A DNA stretch of 15,893 nucleotides from assembly GCF_937967675.1 (NCBI RefSeq), contig NZ_CALBSN010000138.1, positions 1 through 15,893 of the forward strand, read 5' to 3'. Source of the DNA: an uncultured Flavobacterium sp. Its GTDB lineage: Bacteria > Bacteroidota > Bacteroidia > Flavobacteriales > Flavobacteriaceae. This document shows positions 6,325 to 13,404 of this stretch, piece by piece. How positions within the stretch are numbered: the stretch's first letter is position 1; each line of letters begins with the position of its first letter. The notes under the pieces were generated by a model. That model saw only the letters and a program-made list of their open reading frames with translations. It did no database searches and was not told the DNA's origin. The position numbers and the translations under genes were made by a program.

Positions 6325-6953
6325 TGGAAGTAAAAGTTTTAGATATCAACGGAAAAGAAACTGGAAGAAAAGTTCAACTTTCTGATTCAGTTTTCGCAAT
6401 TGAGCCAAACAAACATGCGGTTTACTTGGATGTAAAGCAATATTTGGCTAATCAAAGACAAGGTACTCACAAAGCTAAAGAAAGAGCTGAGGTTGCAGGA
6501 AGTACTCGTAAAATCAAAAAACAAAAAGGAACAGGTACTGCTCGTGCAGGATCTGCTAAAAATCCTTTGTTTAAAGGTGGAGGTACAGTTTTTGGACCAA
6601 GACCAAGAAGCTACTCATTCAAATTAAACAAAAACTTAAAAAGATTAGCTAGAAAATCAGCTTTATCTTTAAAGGTAAATGAGTCTAATTTGGTAGTGGT
6701 TGAAGATTTTACATTTGATACACCAAGCACTAAAAATTTCATTAACGTATTGAAAGCTTTAGGGTTAGAGAACAAAAAATCATTATTTGTGTTGGGTGAT
6801 ACAAATAAAAATGTATATTTGTCGTCACGCAATTTAAAAGCGTCTAGCGTTGTAACTACTTCAGAATTAAGTACTTATGCAATTTTAAATGCAAAAAGTT
6901 TAGTTCTTTTAGAGGGTGCTGTAGACGGAATTGAAGCTAATTTAAGTAAATAA
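6324..6953 (+). CDS. rplD: 50S ribosomal protein L4
   Basis: L4 binds 23S rRNA domain I, and its extended loop lines the nascent peptide exit tunnel next to L22. The 209-residue protein shows the loop from RQGTHKAKERAEVAGSTRK to FKGGGTVFGPRPR (about 45-94). The tunnel-tip motif KKQKGTGTARAGS (66-78) includes Lys68, equivalent to the Lys63 position where macrolide-resistance changes occur in Escherichia coli; it is unchanged here. In enterobacteria L4 represses the S10 operon through an RNA leader. The leader before rplC here is short and has no matching structure. Start overlaps the rplC stop by one base; rplW follows after 7 nt. Two promoter-like motifs lie in its 3' half. Confidence 0.97.
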   Translation: MEVKVLDINGKETGRKVQLSDSVFAIEPNKHAVYLDVKQYLANQRQGTHKAKERAEVAGSTRKIKKQKGTGTARAGSAKNPLFKGGGTVFGPRPRSYSFKLNKNLKRLARKSALSLKVNESNLVVVEDFTFDTPSTKNFINVLKALGLENKKSLFVLGDTNKNVYLSSRNLKASSVVTTSELSTYAILNAKSLVLLEGAVDGIEANLSK

Positions 6954-6960
6954 TAAGATT

Positions 6961-7251
6961 ATGAGTATCATAATTAAGCCTATTATAACTGAAAAAATAA
7001 CTAAAGATGGTGAAGTTTTTAACCGTTTTGGTTTTGTAGTTGCAAAAAATGCAAATAAAATTCAAATCAAAAATGCTATCGAAGCAGCTTATGGTGTGAA
7101 TGTGGTTGCAGTTAATACAATGAACTACAGAGCTGATAGAAGTGTTAAATATACCAAAAGTGGTTTAATCAGTGGCAAAACAAATGCTTACAAAAAAGCA
7201 GTTGTTCAAGTACAAGAGGGAGAAACAATAGATTTTTATACTAATATCTAA
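6961..7251 (+). CDS. rplW: 50S ribosomal protein L23
   Basis: L23 sits at the exit of the peptide tunnel and is the docking site for trigger factor and signal recognition particle. The product is 96 residues, near the 100 of Escherichia coli. It has the expected N-terminal IIKPIITEKITKD, the helix NKIQIKNAIEAAYGVNVVAVNTMNY, the loop with KYTKSGLISGKTNAYKKA and a final strand VVQVQEGETIDFY. Gaps of 7 and 6 nt to rplD and rplB place it firmly inside the operon. No Shine-Dalgarno sequence is visible. Confidence 0.97.
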   Translation: MSIIIKPIITEKITKDGEVFNRFGFVVAKNANKIQIKNAIEAAYGVNVVAVNTMNYRADRSVKYTKSGLISGKTNAYKKAVVQVQEGETIDFYTNI

Positions 7252-7257
7252 TAGAAA

Positions 7258-8082
7258 ATGTCAGTTAGAAAATTAAAACCTATTACCCCGGGTCAGCGTT
7301 TTAGAGTTGTAAATAGCTTTGACACTATTACAACTGATAAGCCGGAGCGTTCATTAATCGCACCGAAAAAAAACTCAGGAGGTAGAAATAGTCAAGGAAA
7401 GATGACCATGCGTTACACAGGCGGTGGTCACAAACAAAAGTATCGTATTATCGATTTCAAAAGAGCTAAAGTTGGAATTCCAGCAACAGTTAAAACAATC
7501 GAGTACGATCCAAATCGTTCAGCTTTTATTTCATTATTGTATTATGCAGATGGAGCTAAAACTTACATCATTGCTCAAAATGGATTACAAGTTGGACAAA
7601 CTGTAGTTTCAGGTGAAGAAGCATCTCCAGAGATTGGAAATGCAATGCCTTTAAGTAAAATTCCTCTAGGAACTGTTATTTCGTGTATCGAATTAAGACC
7701 AGGTCAAGGAGCTGTAATCGCTCGTTCAGCAGGAACTTTCGCTCAGTTAATGGCAAGAGATGGGAAATATGCTACAATCAAAATGCCTTCAGGAGAAACA
7801 AGATTAATCTTGTTAACTTGTATGGCTACAATCGGAGCAGTTTCTAACTCAGACCACCAATTAATCGTATCAGGTAAAGCTGGTAGATCAAGATGGTTAG
7901 GTAGAAGACCAAGAACAAGACCAGTAGCAATGAACCCAGTTGATCACCCAATGGGAGGTGGTGAAGGACGTTCTTCAGGAGGTCACCCACGTTCAAGAAA
8001 AGGTTTACCTGCTAAAGGTTATAGAACTCGTTCTAAAGTTAACCCGAGTAATAAGTATATTGTAGAACGTAGAAAGAAATAA
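7258..8082 (+). CDS. rplB: 50S ribosomal protein L2
   Basis: L2 is a primary 23S rRNA-binding protein needed for subunit association and for peptidyl-transferase centre structure. The 274-residue protein has the OB-fold and SH3-like RNA-binding domains: GRNSQGKMTMRYTGGGHKQ (43-60), PLGTVISCIELRPGQG and RSAGTFAQLMARDGKYATIKMPSGE. The C-terminal signature NPVDHPMGGGEGRSSGG (226-242) contains His230, equivalent to the strongly conserved His229 of Escherichia coli L2. Length and ends are normal. It lies 6 nt after rplW and 10 nt before rpsS. Confidence 0.98.
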   Translation: MSVRKLKPITPGQRFRVVNSFDTITTDKPERSLIAPKKNSGGRNSQGKMTMRYTGGGHKQKYRIIDFKRAKVGIPATVKTIEYDPNRSAFISLLYYADGAKTYIIAQNGLQVGQTVVSGEEASPEIGNAMPLSKIPLGTVISCIELRPGQGAVIARSAGTFAQLMARDGKYATIKMPSGETRLILLTCMATIGAVSNSDHQLIVSGKAGRSRWLGRRPRTRPVAMNPVDHPMGGGEGRSSGGHPRSRKGLPAKGYRTRSKVNPSNKYIVERRKK

Positions 8083-8092
8083 TTAGATAGAC

Positions 8093-8371
8093 ATGGCACG
8101 TTCATTAAAAAAAGGACCATTCGTTCACTATAAATTAGAGAAGAAAGTTCAAGAAAATATCGCAGGTGGTAACAAAGGTGTTGTAAAGACTTGGTCTAGA
8201 GCATCTATGATTACTCCAGATTTTGTTGGGCAAACTATCGCAGTTCACAATGGTCGTCAATTTGTTCCAGTATATGTAACTGAGAACATGGTAGGACACA
8301 AATTAGGAGAGTTTTCACCAACAAGATCTTTTAGAGGTCATGCTGGGGCTAAAAATAAAGGTAAAAAATAA
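8093..8371 (+). CDS. rpsS: 30S ribosomal protein S19
   Basis: S19 forms a complex with S13 in the 30S head and contacts the A-site tRNA side of the subunit interface. The product is 92 residues, exactly typical. It opens MARSLKKGPFVHYKLEKKV and holds the family signature TWSRASMITPDFVGQTIAVHNG and FVPVYVTENMVGHKLGEFSPTRSFRGH. It lies between rplB and rplV in the standard order, with gaps of 10 and 9 nt. Confidence 0.98.
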   Translation: MARSLKKGPFVHYKLEKKVQENIAGGNKGVVKTWSRASMITPDFVGQTIAVHNGRQFVPVYVTENMVGHKLGEFSPTRSFRGHAGAKNKGKK

Positions 8372-8380
8372 TAGGAAGCT

Positions 8381-8791
8381 ATGGGAGTTCGTAAAAGAGA
8401 AAGAGCAGAGCAGACTAAAGAGGCTAAAGCACAAGTGGCTTTCGCTAAATTAAATAACTGCCCTACTTCACCTAGAAAAATGCGTTTAGTTGCAGATTTA
8501 GTTAGAGGTCAGAAAGTAGAAATGGCTCTTAATATATTAAGATTTAGTCAAAAAGAAGCTTCAAGAAAATTAGAGAAATTGTTGTTATCAGCAATTAATA
8601 ACTATCAGCAAAAAAATGCTGATGCTAATTTAGAAGAAGCTGGCTTATTTGTAAAAACGATTACTGTAGATGGTGGAATGATGTTAAAAAGACTTCGTCC
8701 AGCTCCACAAGGTCGCGCACACAGAATTAGAAAGCGTTCTAACCACGTAACAATCGTGTTAGGATCAAATAATAACACACAAAGCAATTAA
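8381..8791 (+). CDS. rplV: 50S ribosomal protein L22
   Basis: L22 touches all six 23S rRNA domains, and its beta-hairpin forms part of the exit-tunnel constriction with L4. The 136-residue product is about 26 residues longer than the Escherichia coli protein. The extra length is a charged N-terminal extension (residues 1-18, RKRERAEQTKEAKAQ) and a polar Asn-rich tail (GSNNNTQSN). The core shows NCPTSPRKMRLVADLVRG (26-43) and the hairpin TVDGGMMLKRLRPAPQGRAHRI (about 95-116). The upstream AGGAAG is the nearest thing to a Shine-Dalgarno in the cluster, but is probably incidental. rpsC follows after 8 nt. Confidence 0.97.
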   Translation: MGVRKRERAEQTKEAKAQVAFAKLNNCPTSPRKMRLVADLVRGQKVEMALNILRFSQKEASRKLEKLLLSAINNYQQKNADANLEEAGLFVKTITVDGGMMLKRLRPAPQGRAHRIRKRSNHVTIVLGSNNNTQSN

Positions 8792-8799
8792 TAAACAGT

Positions 8800-9531
8800 A
8801 TGGGACAAAAGACAAATCCAATCGGAAATAGACTTGGTATCATCAGAGGATGGGACTCAAACTGGTATGGAGGAAATGATTACGGTGATAAAATCGCTGA
8901 AGATGCTAAAATCCGTAAATACATCCATGCACGTTTATCTAAAGCTAGTGTATCTAAAATAATTATCGAGAGAACTTTAAAACTTGTAACCGTTACTATC
9001 ACTACTGCTAGACCTGGTATCATTATCGGAAAAGGTGGTCAAGAGGTAGACAAGTTAAAAGAAGAACTTAAGAAAATTACTGACAAAGAAGTTCAAATAA
9101 ACATCTTTGAAATCAAAAGACCTGAGTTAGATGCTTACTTAGTGGCAACTTCTATCGCTCGTCAAATCGAAAGCAGAATCTCTTACAGAAGAGCTATTAA
9201 AATGGCTATCGCGGCTGCAATGAGAATGAATGCTGAAGGTATCAAAGTTATGATTTCTGGGCGTTTAAACGGTGCTGAAATGGCACGTTCTGAACACTTT
9301 AAAGAAGGTAGAATTCCTTTGTCAACTTTCAGAGCTGATATTGATTATTCATTAGCTGAAGCACATACTACTTATGGTAGAATGGGTATCAAAGTATGGA
9401 TAATGAAAGGTGAGGTTTATGGAAAAAGAGATCTTTCTCCGTTAGTTGGTATGGACAAAAAACAGTCTAAATCATCAGGATCATCTGCTCCTAAAAGAGA
9501 CGGTAAACCAAACGCACGCAAAAGAAAGTAA
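8800..9531 (+). CDS. rpsC: 30S ribosomal protein S3
   Basis: S3 lines the mRNA entry channel of the 30S subunit and contributes to mRNA unwinding. The 243-residue protein opens GQKTNPIGNRLGIIRGWDSNWY. It has a KH type II domain with the GXXG loop Gly77-Lys-Gly-Gly80 in RPGIIIGKGGQEV, then the C-terminal domain with AEGIKVMISGRLNGAEMAR and THTTYG-like HTTYGRMGIKVWIMKGEV. The last 24 residues form a Ser/Lys/Arg-rich tail (KSSGSSAPKRDGKPNARKRK), likely disordered and RNA-contacting, which makes it 10 residues longer than the Escherichia coli protein. A 19-nt gap leads to rplP. Confidence 0.98.
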   Translation: MGQKTNPIGNRLGIIRGWDSNWYGGNDYGDKIAEDAKIRKYIHARLSKASVSKIIIERTLKLVTVTITTARPGIIIGKGGQEVDKLKEELKKITDKEVQINIFEIKRPELDAYLVATSIARQIESRISYRRAIKMAIAAAMRMNAEGIKVMISGRLNGAEMARSEHFKEGRIPLSTFRADIDYSLAEAHTTYGRMGIKVWIMKGEVYGKRDLSPLVGMDKKQSKSSGSSAPKRDGKPNARKRK

Positions 9532-9550
9532 TTATTTAAACTAAAGAAAA

Positions 9551-9970
9551 ATGTTACAGCCTAAAAGAACAAAATACCGTAAGGTACAGAAAGGTAGAAT
9601 GAAAGGCGTTTCTCAAAGAGGACACGAGCTTTCTAACGGAATGTTTGGTATCAAATCTTTAGATTCTTCATTTATTACTTCTCGTCAAATTGAAGCAGCT
9701 CGTATCGCAGCAACACGTTTCATGAAGAGAGAGGGTCAATTATGGATCAAAATATTTCCAGATAAGCCTATTACAAAGAAACCATTAGAAGTACGTATGG
9801 GTAAAGGTAAAGGTGCAGTTGAATATTGGGCTGCAGTTGTTAAACCTGGTAAAATTATGTTTGAAGTTGGAGGAGTGCCTCTATCTGTTGCTAAAGAAGC
9901 TTTACGCTTAGCAGCTCAAAAACTTCCTGTTAAAACTAAGTTTATCGTTGCTAGAGATTTCGAAGCATAA
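9551..9970 (+). CDS. rplP: 50S ribosomal protein L16
   Basis: L16 organises the A-tRNA binding site of the large subunit and is added late in assembly. The 139-residue protein shows MLQPKRTKYRKVQKGRMKG, RQIEAARIAATRFMKREGQLWIK split across 45-67 and the signature EVRMGKGKGAVEYWAAVVKPG at 80-100. Arg82 aligns by eye with Arg81 of Escherichia coli, the site of hydroxylation there. Length is close to the usual 136. It follows rpsC after 19 nt and precedes rpmC by 12 nt, as in the canonical S10 order. Confidence 0.98.
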   Translation: MLQPKRTKYRKVQKGRMKGVSQRGHELSNGMFGIKSLDSSFITSRQIEAARIAATRFMKREGQLWIKIFPDKPITKKPLEVRMGKGKGAVEYWAAVVKPGKIMFEVGGVPLSVAKEALRLAAQKLPVKTKFIVARDFEA

Positions 9971-9982
9971 TCAAAATTTATT

Positions 9983-10174
9983 ATGAAACAATCAGAAATT
10001 AAAAATCTATCTGCAGCTGAGTTACAAGAACAACTTAGTCAGTTAAAGAAAACGTATACCGACCTAAAAAATGCTCATGCAATATCTCCAATTCAAAATC
10101 CTCTTCAGTTAAGAACTTTAAGAAGATCAGTTGCGAGATTACACACAGAGTTAACTAAAAGAGAGTTACAATAA
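9983..10174 (+). CDS. rpmC: 50S ribosomal protein L29
   Basis: L29 is a small protein of two helices next to L23 at the tunnel exit. The 63-residue product has the expected helix-loop-helix pattern: MKQSEIKNLSAAELQEQLSQ, then LKKTYTDLKNAHAISPIQNP and LRTLRRSVARLHTELTKREL. It has the usual length and position between L16 and S17. The 18-nt gap to rpsQ is slightly wider than most in the operon but shows no promoter or hairpin. Confidence 0.97.
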   Translation: MKQSEIKNLSAAELQEQLSQLKKTYTDLKNAHAISPIQNPLQLRTLRRSVARLHTELTKRELQ

Positions 10175-10192
10175 TTGTACACTAGCTGAAAG

Positions 10193-10450
10193 ATGGAAAA
10201 AAGAAATTTAAGAAAAGAGAGAATTGGTGTGGTGACTTCAAACAAAATGGAGAAATCTATTGTTGTGTCACAAACTACAAAAGTGAAACACCCATTATAC
10301 GGTAAGTTCGTGTTGAAAACTAAGAAATATGTTGCACACGACGAAACAAACGATTGTAACATTGGAGATACTGTAAGAATTATGGAGACACGTCCATTAA
10401 GTAAATCTAAATGTTGGAGATTAGTTGAAATCATTGAAAGAGCGAAGTAA
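10193..10450 (+). CDS. rpsQ: 30S ribosomal protein S17
   Basis: S17 is an OB-fold primary binder of the 16S rRNA 5' domain. The 85-residue product is of normal size. It has the opening RNLRKERIGVVTSNKMEKSI, HPLYGKFVLKTKKYVAHDE and the family signature IGDTVRIMETRPLSKSKCWRL near the C-terminus. Two bases separate its stop from the rplN start, so the two are likely translationally coupled. In Escherichia coli an operon boundary falls at this point; here there is none. Confidence 0.98.
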   Translation: MEKRNLRKERIGVVTSNKMEKSIVVSQTTKVKHPLYGKFVLKTKKYVAHDETNDCNIGDTVRIMETRPLSKSKCWRLVEIIERAK

Positions 10451-10452
10451 TT

Positions 10453-10821
10453 ATGGTACAACAAGAGTCAAGATTAAAAGTAGCAGATAACACAGGAGCG
10501 AAAGAAGTTCTTACGATCCGTGTTTTAGGAGGAACGAAACGTCGTTATGCCTCTGTTGGTGACAAAATTGTAGTTTCTATTAAAGATGCAACTCCAAACG
10601 GAAACGTTAAAAAAGGAGCGGTATCAACTGCAGTAGTTGTACGTACCAAAAAAGAAGTGAGAAGAGCTGATGGATCTTACATCCGTTTTGACGATAACGC
10701 ATGTGTATTGTTAAACGCTGCAGGAGAAATGAGAGGAACTCGTGTTTTTGGTCCGGTTGCCAGAGAACTTCGTGAAAAACAATTCATGAAAATTGTATCA
10801 TTAGCACCTGAAGTGCTTTAA
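10453..10821 (+). CDS. rplN: 50S ribosomal protein L14
   Basis: L14 lies at the subunit interface, where it binds L19 and 16S rRNA and, in some bacteria, the silencing factor RsfS. The 122-residue protein begins MVQQESRLKVADNTGAKEV and has VGDKIVVSIKDATPNGNVKKG and the conserved C-terminal GTRVFGPVARELREKQFMKIVSLAPEVL in two adjoining parts, typical of the family. In Escherichia coli this is the first gene of the spc operon. Here only 2 nt separate it from rpsQ, and I see no promoter, so it is an internal gene of the rplC unit. Confidence 0.98.
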   Translation: MVQQESRLKVADNTGAKEVLTIRVLGGTKRRYASVGDKIVVSIKDATPNGNVKKGAVSTAVVVRTKKEVRRADGSYIRFDDNACVLLNAAGEMRGTRVFGPVARELREKQFMKIVSLAPEVL

Positions 10822-10832
10822 TTCTTATACAA

Positions 10833-11147
10833 ATGATAAAGCTAAAAATTAAATCAGGAGATATCGTAAGAGTTATTGCTGGAGACCACAAAGGTTCTGA
10901 AGGTAAAGTTCTTAGAGTTCTTCGTGAGAAAAACAAAGCGGTTGTTGAAGGAGTTAACATGGTTTCGAAACATACAAAACCAAGTGCTAAAAACCCTCAA
11001 GGAGGAATCGTTAAGAAAGAAGCTCCTATTCATGTGTCTAACTTGTCTTTAATTGACCCAAAGTCAAAAGAAGTTACTAAAGTTGGTTTCAAACAAGAAG
11101 GAGACAAGAAAGTGAGATTTTCAAAAAAATCTAATCAAGTACTATAG
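10833..11147 (+). CDS. rplX: 50S ribosomal protein L24
   Basis: L24 is an early assembly initiator that binds the 5' end of 23S rRNA and sits near the tunnel exit. The 104-residue product shows a KOW motif at about 6-32 (KIKSGDIVRVIAGDHKGSEG onward) followed by VVEGVNMVSKHTKPSAKNPQ and GGIVKKEAPIHVSNL. It has the expected length and order. It is one of only two starts here with C rather than a purine at position -3. Two bases separate it from rplE. Confidence 0.98.
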   Translation: MIKLKIKSGDIVRVIAGDHKGSEGKVLRVLREKNKAVVEGVNMVSKHTKPSAKNPQGGIVKKEAPIHVSNLSLIDPKSKEVTKVGFKQEGDKKVRFSKKSNQVL

Positions 11148-11149
11148 TT

Positions 11150-11701
11150 ATGGCATATATTCCTAGACTAAAAGAAGAATATAAGAGTAGAGTTATTGCT
11201 GCTCTTACAGAAGAGTTCGGTTACAAAAATGTAATGCAAGTTCCTAAACTTGAAAAAATTGTTGTAAGCCGTGGAGTTGGTGCAGCTGTATCTGATAAAA
11301 AATTAGTAGATTACGCTGTTGAAGAATTAACAAAAATTACTGGGCAAAAAGCAGTTGCTACTATTTCTAAGAAAGACGTTGCGTCATTCAAATTAAGAAA
11401 AGGTATGCCAATTGGAGCTAAAGTAACGTTACGTGGAGAAAGAATGTATGAATTCTTAGATAGATTGATTACTTCATCTTTACCACGTGTAAGAGACTTC
11501 AACGGAATCAAATCAACTGGATTTGATGGTAGAGGAAACTACAATTTAGGAGTGTTAGAACAAATCATTTTCCCAGAAATTGATATTGATAAAGTAAATA
11601 AAATTGCTGGTTTTGATATTACTTTTGTAACTTCTGCTGAAACAGACAAAGAAGCAAAAGCATTATTAGCGGAATTAGGATTACCTTTTAAAAAGAATTA
11701 A
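11150..11701 (+). CDS. rplE: 50S ribosomal protein L5
   Basis: L5 binds 5S rRNA and contacts the P-site tRNA and S13 across bridge B1b. The 183-residue protein carries YIPRLKEEYKSRV, NVMQVPKLEKIVVSRGVG, the signature FKLRKGMPIGAKVTLRGERM and LDRLITSSLPRVRDFNGI, then FPEIDIDKVNKIAGFDI. Length is close to the 179 of Escherichia coli. In that species S8 represses the spc operon by binding near the L5 start; here no obvious S8-type hairpin is visible at that point. It follows rplX by 2 nt and precedes rpsN by 3 nt. Confidence 0.98.
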   Translation: MAYIPRLKEEYKSRVIAALTEEFGYKNVMQVPKLEKIVVSRGVGAAVSDKKLVDYAVEELTKITGQKAVATISKKDVASFKLRKGMPIGAKVTLRGERMYEFLDRLITSSLPRVRDFNGIKSTGFDGRGNYNLGVLEQIIFPEIDIDKVNKIAGFDITFVTSAETDKEAKALLAELGLPFKKN

Positions 11702-11704
11702 GAC

Positions 11705-11974
11705 ATGGCTAAAGAATCAATGAAAGCCCGTGAGGTGAAAAGAATTGCATTAGTAGAAAAGTATGCTGAGAAAAGAAAAGCTTTAAAAGAAGCTGGAGAT
11801 TTCGAAGGATTACAAAAATTACCAAAAAATTCTTGTCCAGTTAGAGTACACAATCGTTGTAAATTAACAGGTAGACCAAGAGGGTATATGCGTCAGTTTG
11901 GTATTTCTCGTGTAACATTCCGTGAAATGGCAAATCAAGGATTAATTCCAGGTGTTAAAAAAGCATCTTGGTAA
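11705..11974 (+). CDS. rpsN: 30S ribosomal protein S14 (zinc-free type)
   Basis: S14 binds the 16S rRNA head near S3 and S19. The 89-residue product is of the longer C-minus class: it has only the isolated cysteines in CPVRVHNRCKLTGRPRGYMR and lacks paired CXXC zinc ligands, so it needs no zinc. The end RVTFREMANQGLIPGVKKASW is characteristic. It is the last gene before a 105-nt gap. The -33 box of the next promoter (TTG at 11968-11970) lies inside its last two codons. No terminator follows, so readthrough into rpsH is expected. Confidence 0.98.
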   Translation: MAKESMKAREVKRIALVEKYAEKRKALKEAGDFEGLQKLPKNSCPVRVHNRCKLTGRPRGYMRQFGISRVTFREMANQGLIPGVKKASW

Positions 11975-11998
11975 TTCCAAAAAAAGTTATTACTTTTG
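11968..11998 (+). promoter_or_regulatory. Internal Bacteroidota-type promoter before rpsH
   Basis: TTG (11968-11970, within the end of rpsN) and TACTTTTG (11991-11998) match the TTG / TANNTTTG boxes with a 20-nt spacer. Transcription should start near 12003-12006, giving a leader of about 75 nt. Its location in the only large gap of the downstream cluster supports a real internal promoter feeding rpsH through secY. Confidence 0.75.
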
Positions 11999-12021
11999 CA
12001 ATCCAAAAAATAAGTTTAATT

Positions 12022-12065
12022 GGTTAAAGGTTCAATCCGCTGAGGGCGGATTGAAAACCATAACC
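12022..12065 (+). promoter_or_regulatory. Strong leader hairpin before rpsH, candidate regulatory RNA element
   Basis: TTCAATCCGC (12031-12040) and GCGGATTGAA (12046-12055) form a perfect 10-bp stem with loop TGAGG. GG (12029-12030) can pair with CC (12058-12059) across an AA bulge, and GGTT (12022-12025) with AACC (12062-12065), giving a longer interrupted stem. It starts about 18 nt after the predicted transcription start and ends 14 nt before the rpsH ATG, so it could affect ribosome access. No U-tract follows, so it is not a terminator. A ribosomal-protein binding site, for example for S8, is a plausible but untested role. Confidence 0.6.
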
Positions 12066-12079
12066 GCAAATCTATACAT

Positions 12080-12478
12080 ATGTATACAGATCCAATTGCC
12101 GATTATCTAACGCGTGTTAGAAATGCAGTAAGAGCCAACCACAAAGTGGTTGAAATTCCTGCTTCTAATATGAAGAAAGAAATCACAAAGATTTTATTCG
12201 ATCAAGGATATATCTTAAGTTACAAATTTGACGATTCTACTGTTCAAGGTACAATCAAAATTGCACTTAAATATGATAAAGACACGAAAGAGTCTGTAAT
12301 CAAAGATATCCAAAGAATTAGTAAACCAGGTTTACGTAAATATGCTGGTTCATCAGACTTACCAAGAATCTTAAATGGTTTAGGTATTGCTATTGTTTCT
12401 ACATCAAAAGGATTGATGACAGGAAAACAAGCTAAGCAATTAAATGTTGGTGGAGAGGTAATTTGTTACGTATATTAA
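12080..12478 (+). CDS. rpsH: 30S ribosomal protein S8
   Basis: S8 is a primary 16S rRNA binder organising the central domain and, in Escherichia coli, the translational repressor of the spc operon. The 132-residue protein has TDPIADYLTRVRNAVRANHK at the N-terminus and the C-terminal signature GIAIVSTSKGLMTGKQAKQL and GGEVICYVY. It is the first gene after the internal promoter at 11968-11998. The hairpin just upstream makes it the best candidate here for autogenous control. It is one of two starts with C at position -3. Confidence 0.98.
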   Translation: MYTDPIADYLTRVRNAVRANHKVVEIPASNMKKEITKILFDQGYILSYKFDDSTVQGTIKIALKYDKDTKESVIKDIQRISKPGLRKYAGSSDLPRILNGLGIAIVSTSKGLMTGKQAKQLNVGGEVICYVY

Positions 12479-12493
12479 TAAAAAGACGAGACA

Positions 12494-13036
12494 ATGTCAA
12501 GAATAGGTAAAAATCCAATTGCAATTCCAGCAGGAGTAACTGTAGAAGTTAAAGATGCTGTAATTACAGTAAAAGGAAAATTAGGCGAGCTTACTCAAGA
12601 ATTTTCTGATGTAACCGTTAAAATCGAAGATAACCAAGTTATCGTTGAACGTTCATCTGATTACAAAACTGAGAGAGCGAAACACGGACTTTATCGTTCA
12701 TTAATCAACAACATGATTGTTGGTGTTTCTGAAGGTTTTACAAAAGAATTAGAATTAGTTGGAGTTGGATATAGAGCTTCTAATCAAGGTCAAAAACTTG
12801 ATTTAGCTTTAGGTTTCTCTCACAACATCGTTCTAGAAGTTGTAAAAGAAGTTACTGTTGAAACAGTATCAGAAAAAGGTAAAAATCCGATAGTGAAATT
12901 ATCTTCATTCGACAAACAATTATTAGGTCAAGTAGCTGCGAAGATCAGAGGTTTCCGCAAACCTGAGCCATATAAAGGAAAAGGAGTTAAGTTTGTAGGA
13001 GAAGAACTAAGAAGAAAAGCAGGTAAATCAGCTTAA
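12494..13036 (+). CDS. rplF: 50S ribosomal protein L6
   Basis: L6 binds near the sarcin-ricin loop at the factor-binding region of the 50S subunit. The 180-residue product contains two tandem L6 domains: residues about 1-80 from MSRIGKNPIAIPAGVTVEV, and about 85-165, ending in the signature RKPEPYKGKGVKF followed by ELRRKAGKSA. Length is near the usual 177. It lies 15 nt after rpsH and 11 nt before rplR. Confidence 0.98.
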   Translation: MSRIGKNPIAIPAGVTVEVKDAVITVKGKLGELTQEFSDVTVKIEDNQVIVERSSDYKTERAKHGLYRSLINNMIVGVSEGFTKELELVGVGYRASNQGQKLDLALGFSHNIVLEVVKEVTVETVSEKGKNPIVKLSSFDKQLLGQVAAKIRGFRKPEPYKGKGVKFVGEELRRKAGKSA

Positions 13037-13047
13037 AAATTAAGACT

Positions 13048-13398
13048 ATGTCATTAACAAAATCTGAAAGAAGACAAAGAATTAAGTTCAGAATCAGAAA
13101 GATTGTAAGCGGAACTGCTGCTCAACCAAGACTTTCTGTATTCAGAAGTAATAAAGAAATCTATGCTCAAATCATAGATGATGTAAACGGTACTACTTTA
13201 GTAGCAGCTTCATCAAGAGATAAAGGTGTTGCACAAGGAACTGCTGTTGAAACTGCAAAAGCAGTTGGTAAATTAGTTGCTGAAAAAGCTCTTAAAGCAG
13301 GTATCACTACAATCTCTTTTGATAGAGGTGGGTATTTGTACCATGGACGTGTGAAATCATTAGCTGAAGGAGCTAGAGAAGCTGGACTTAAATTCTAA
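13048..13398 (+). CDS. rplR: 50S ribosomal protein L18
   Basis: L18 binds 5S rRNA and, with L5, docks it in the central protuberance. The 116-residue protein has a basic N-terminus (KSERRQRIKFRIRKIVSGTA), the segment PRLSVFRSNKEIYAQIIDD and the C-terminal signature TTISFDRGGYLYHGRVKSLA. The length matches the 117 of Escherichia coli. It lies 6 nt before rpsE within the standard rplF-rplR-rpsE order. Confidence 0.98.
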   Translation: MSLTKSERRQRIKFRIRKIVSGTAAQPRLSVFRSNKEIYAQIIDDVNGTTLVAASSRDKGVAQGTAVETAKAVGKLVAEKALKAGITTISFDRGGYLYHGRVKSLAEGAREAGLKF

Positions 13399-13404
13399 GA
13401 AATT

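Noticed and set aside
10105..10464. Open frame of 119 codons on the minus strand antisense to rpmC/rpsQ
   Set aside because: It lies wholly across well-supported ribosomal genes, has no recognisable domain, and its composition follows from the complementary codons.
12022..12065. Possible tRNA or tRNA remnant, because of the GGTTCAATCC string
   Set aside because: No acceptor stem, anticodon arm or D-arm can be built; the string belongs to a single hairpin.
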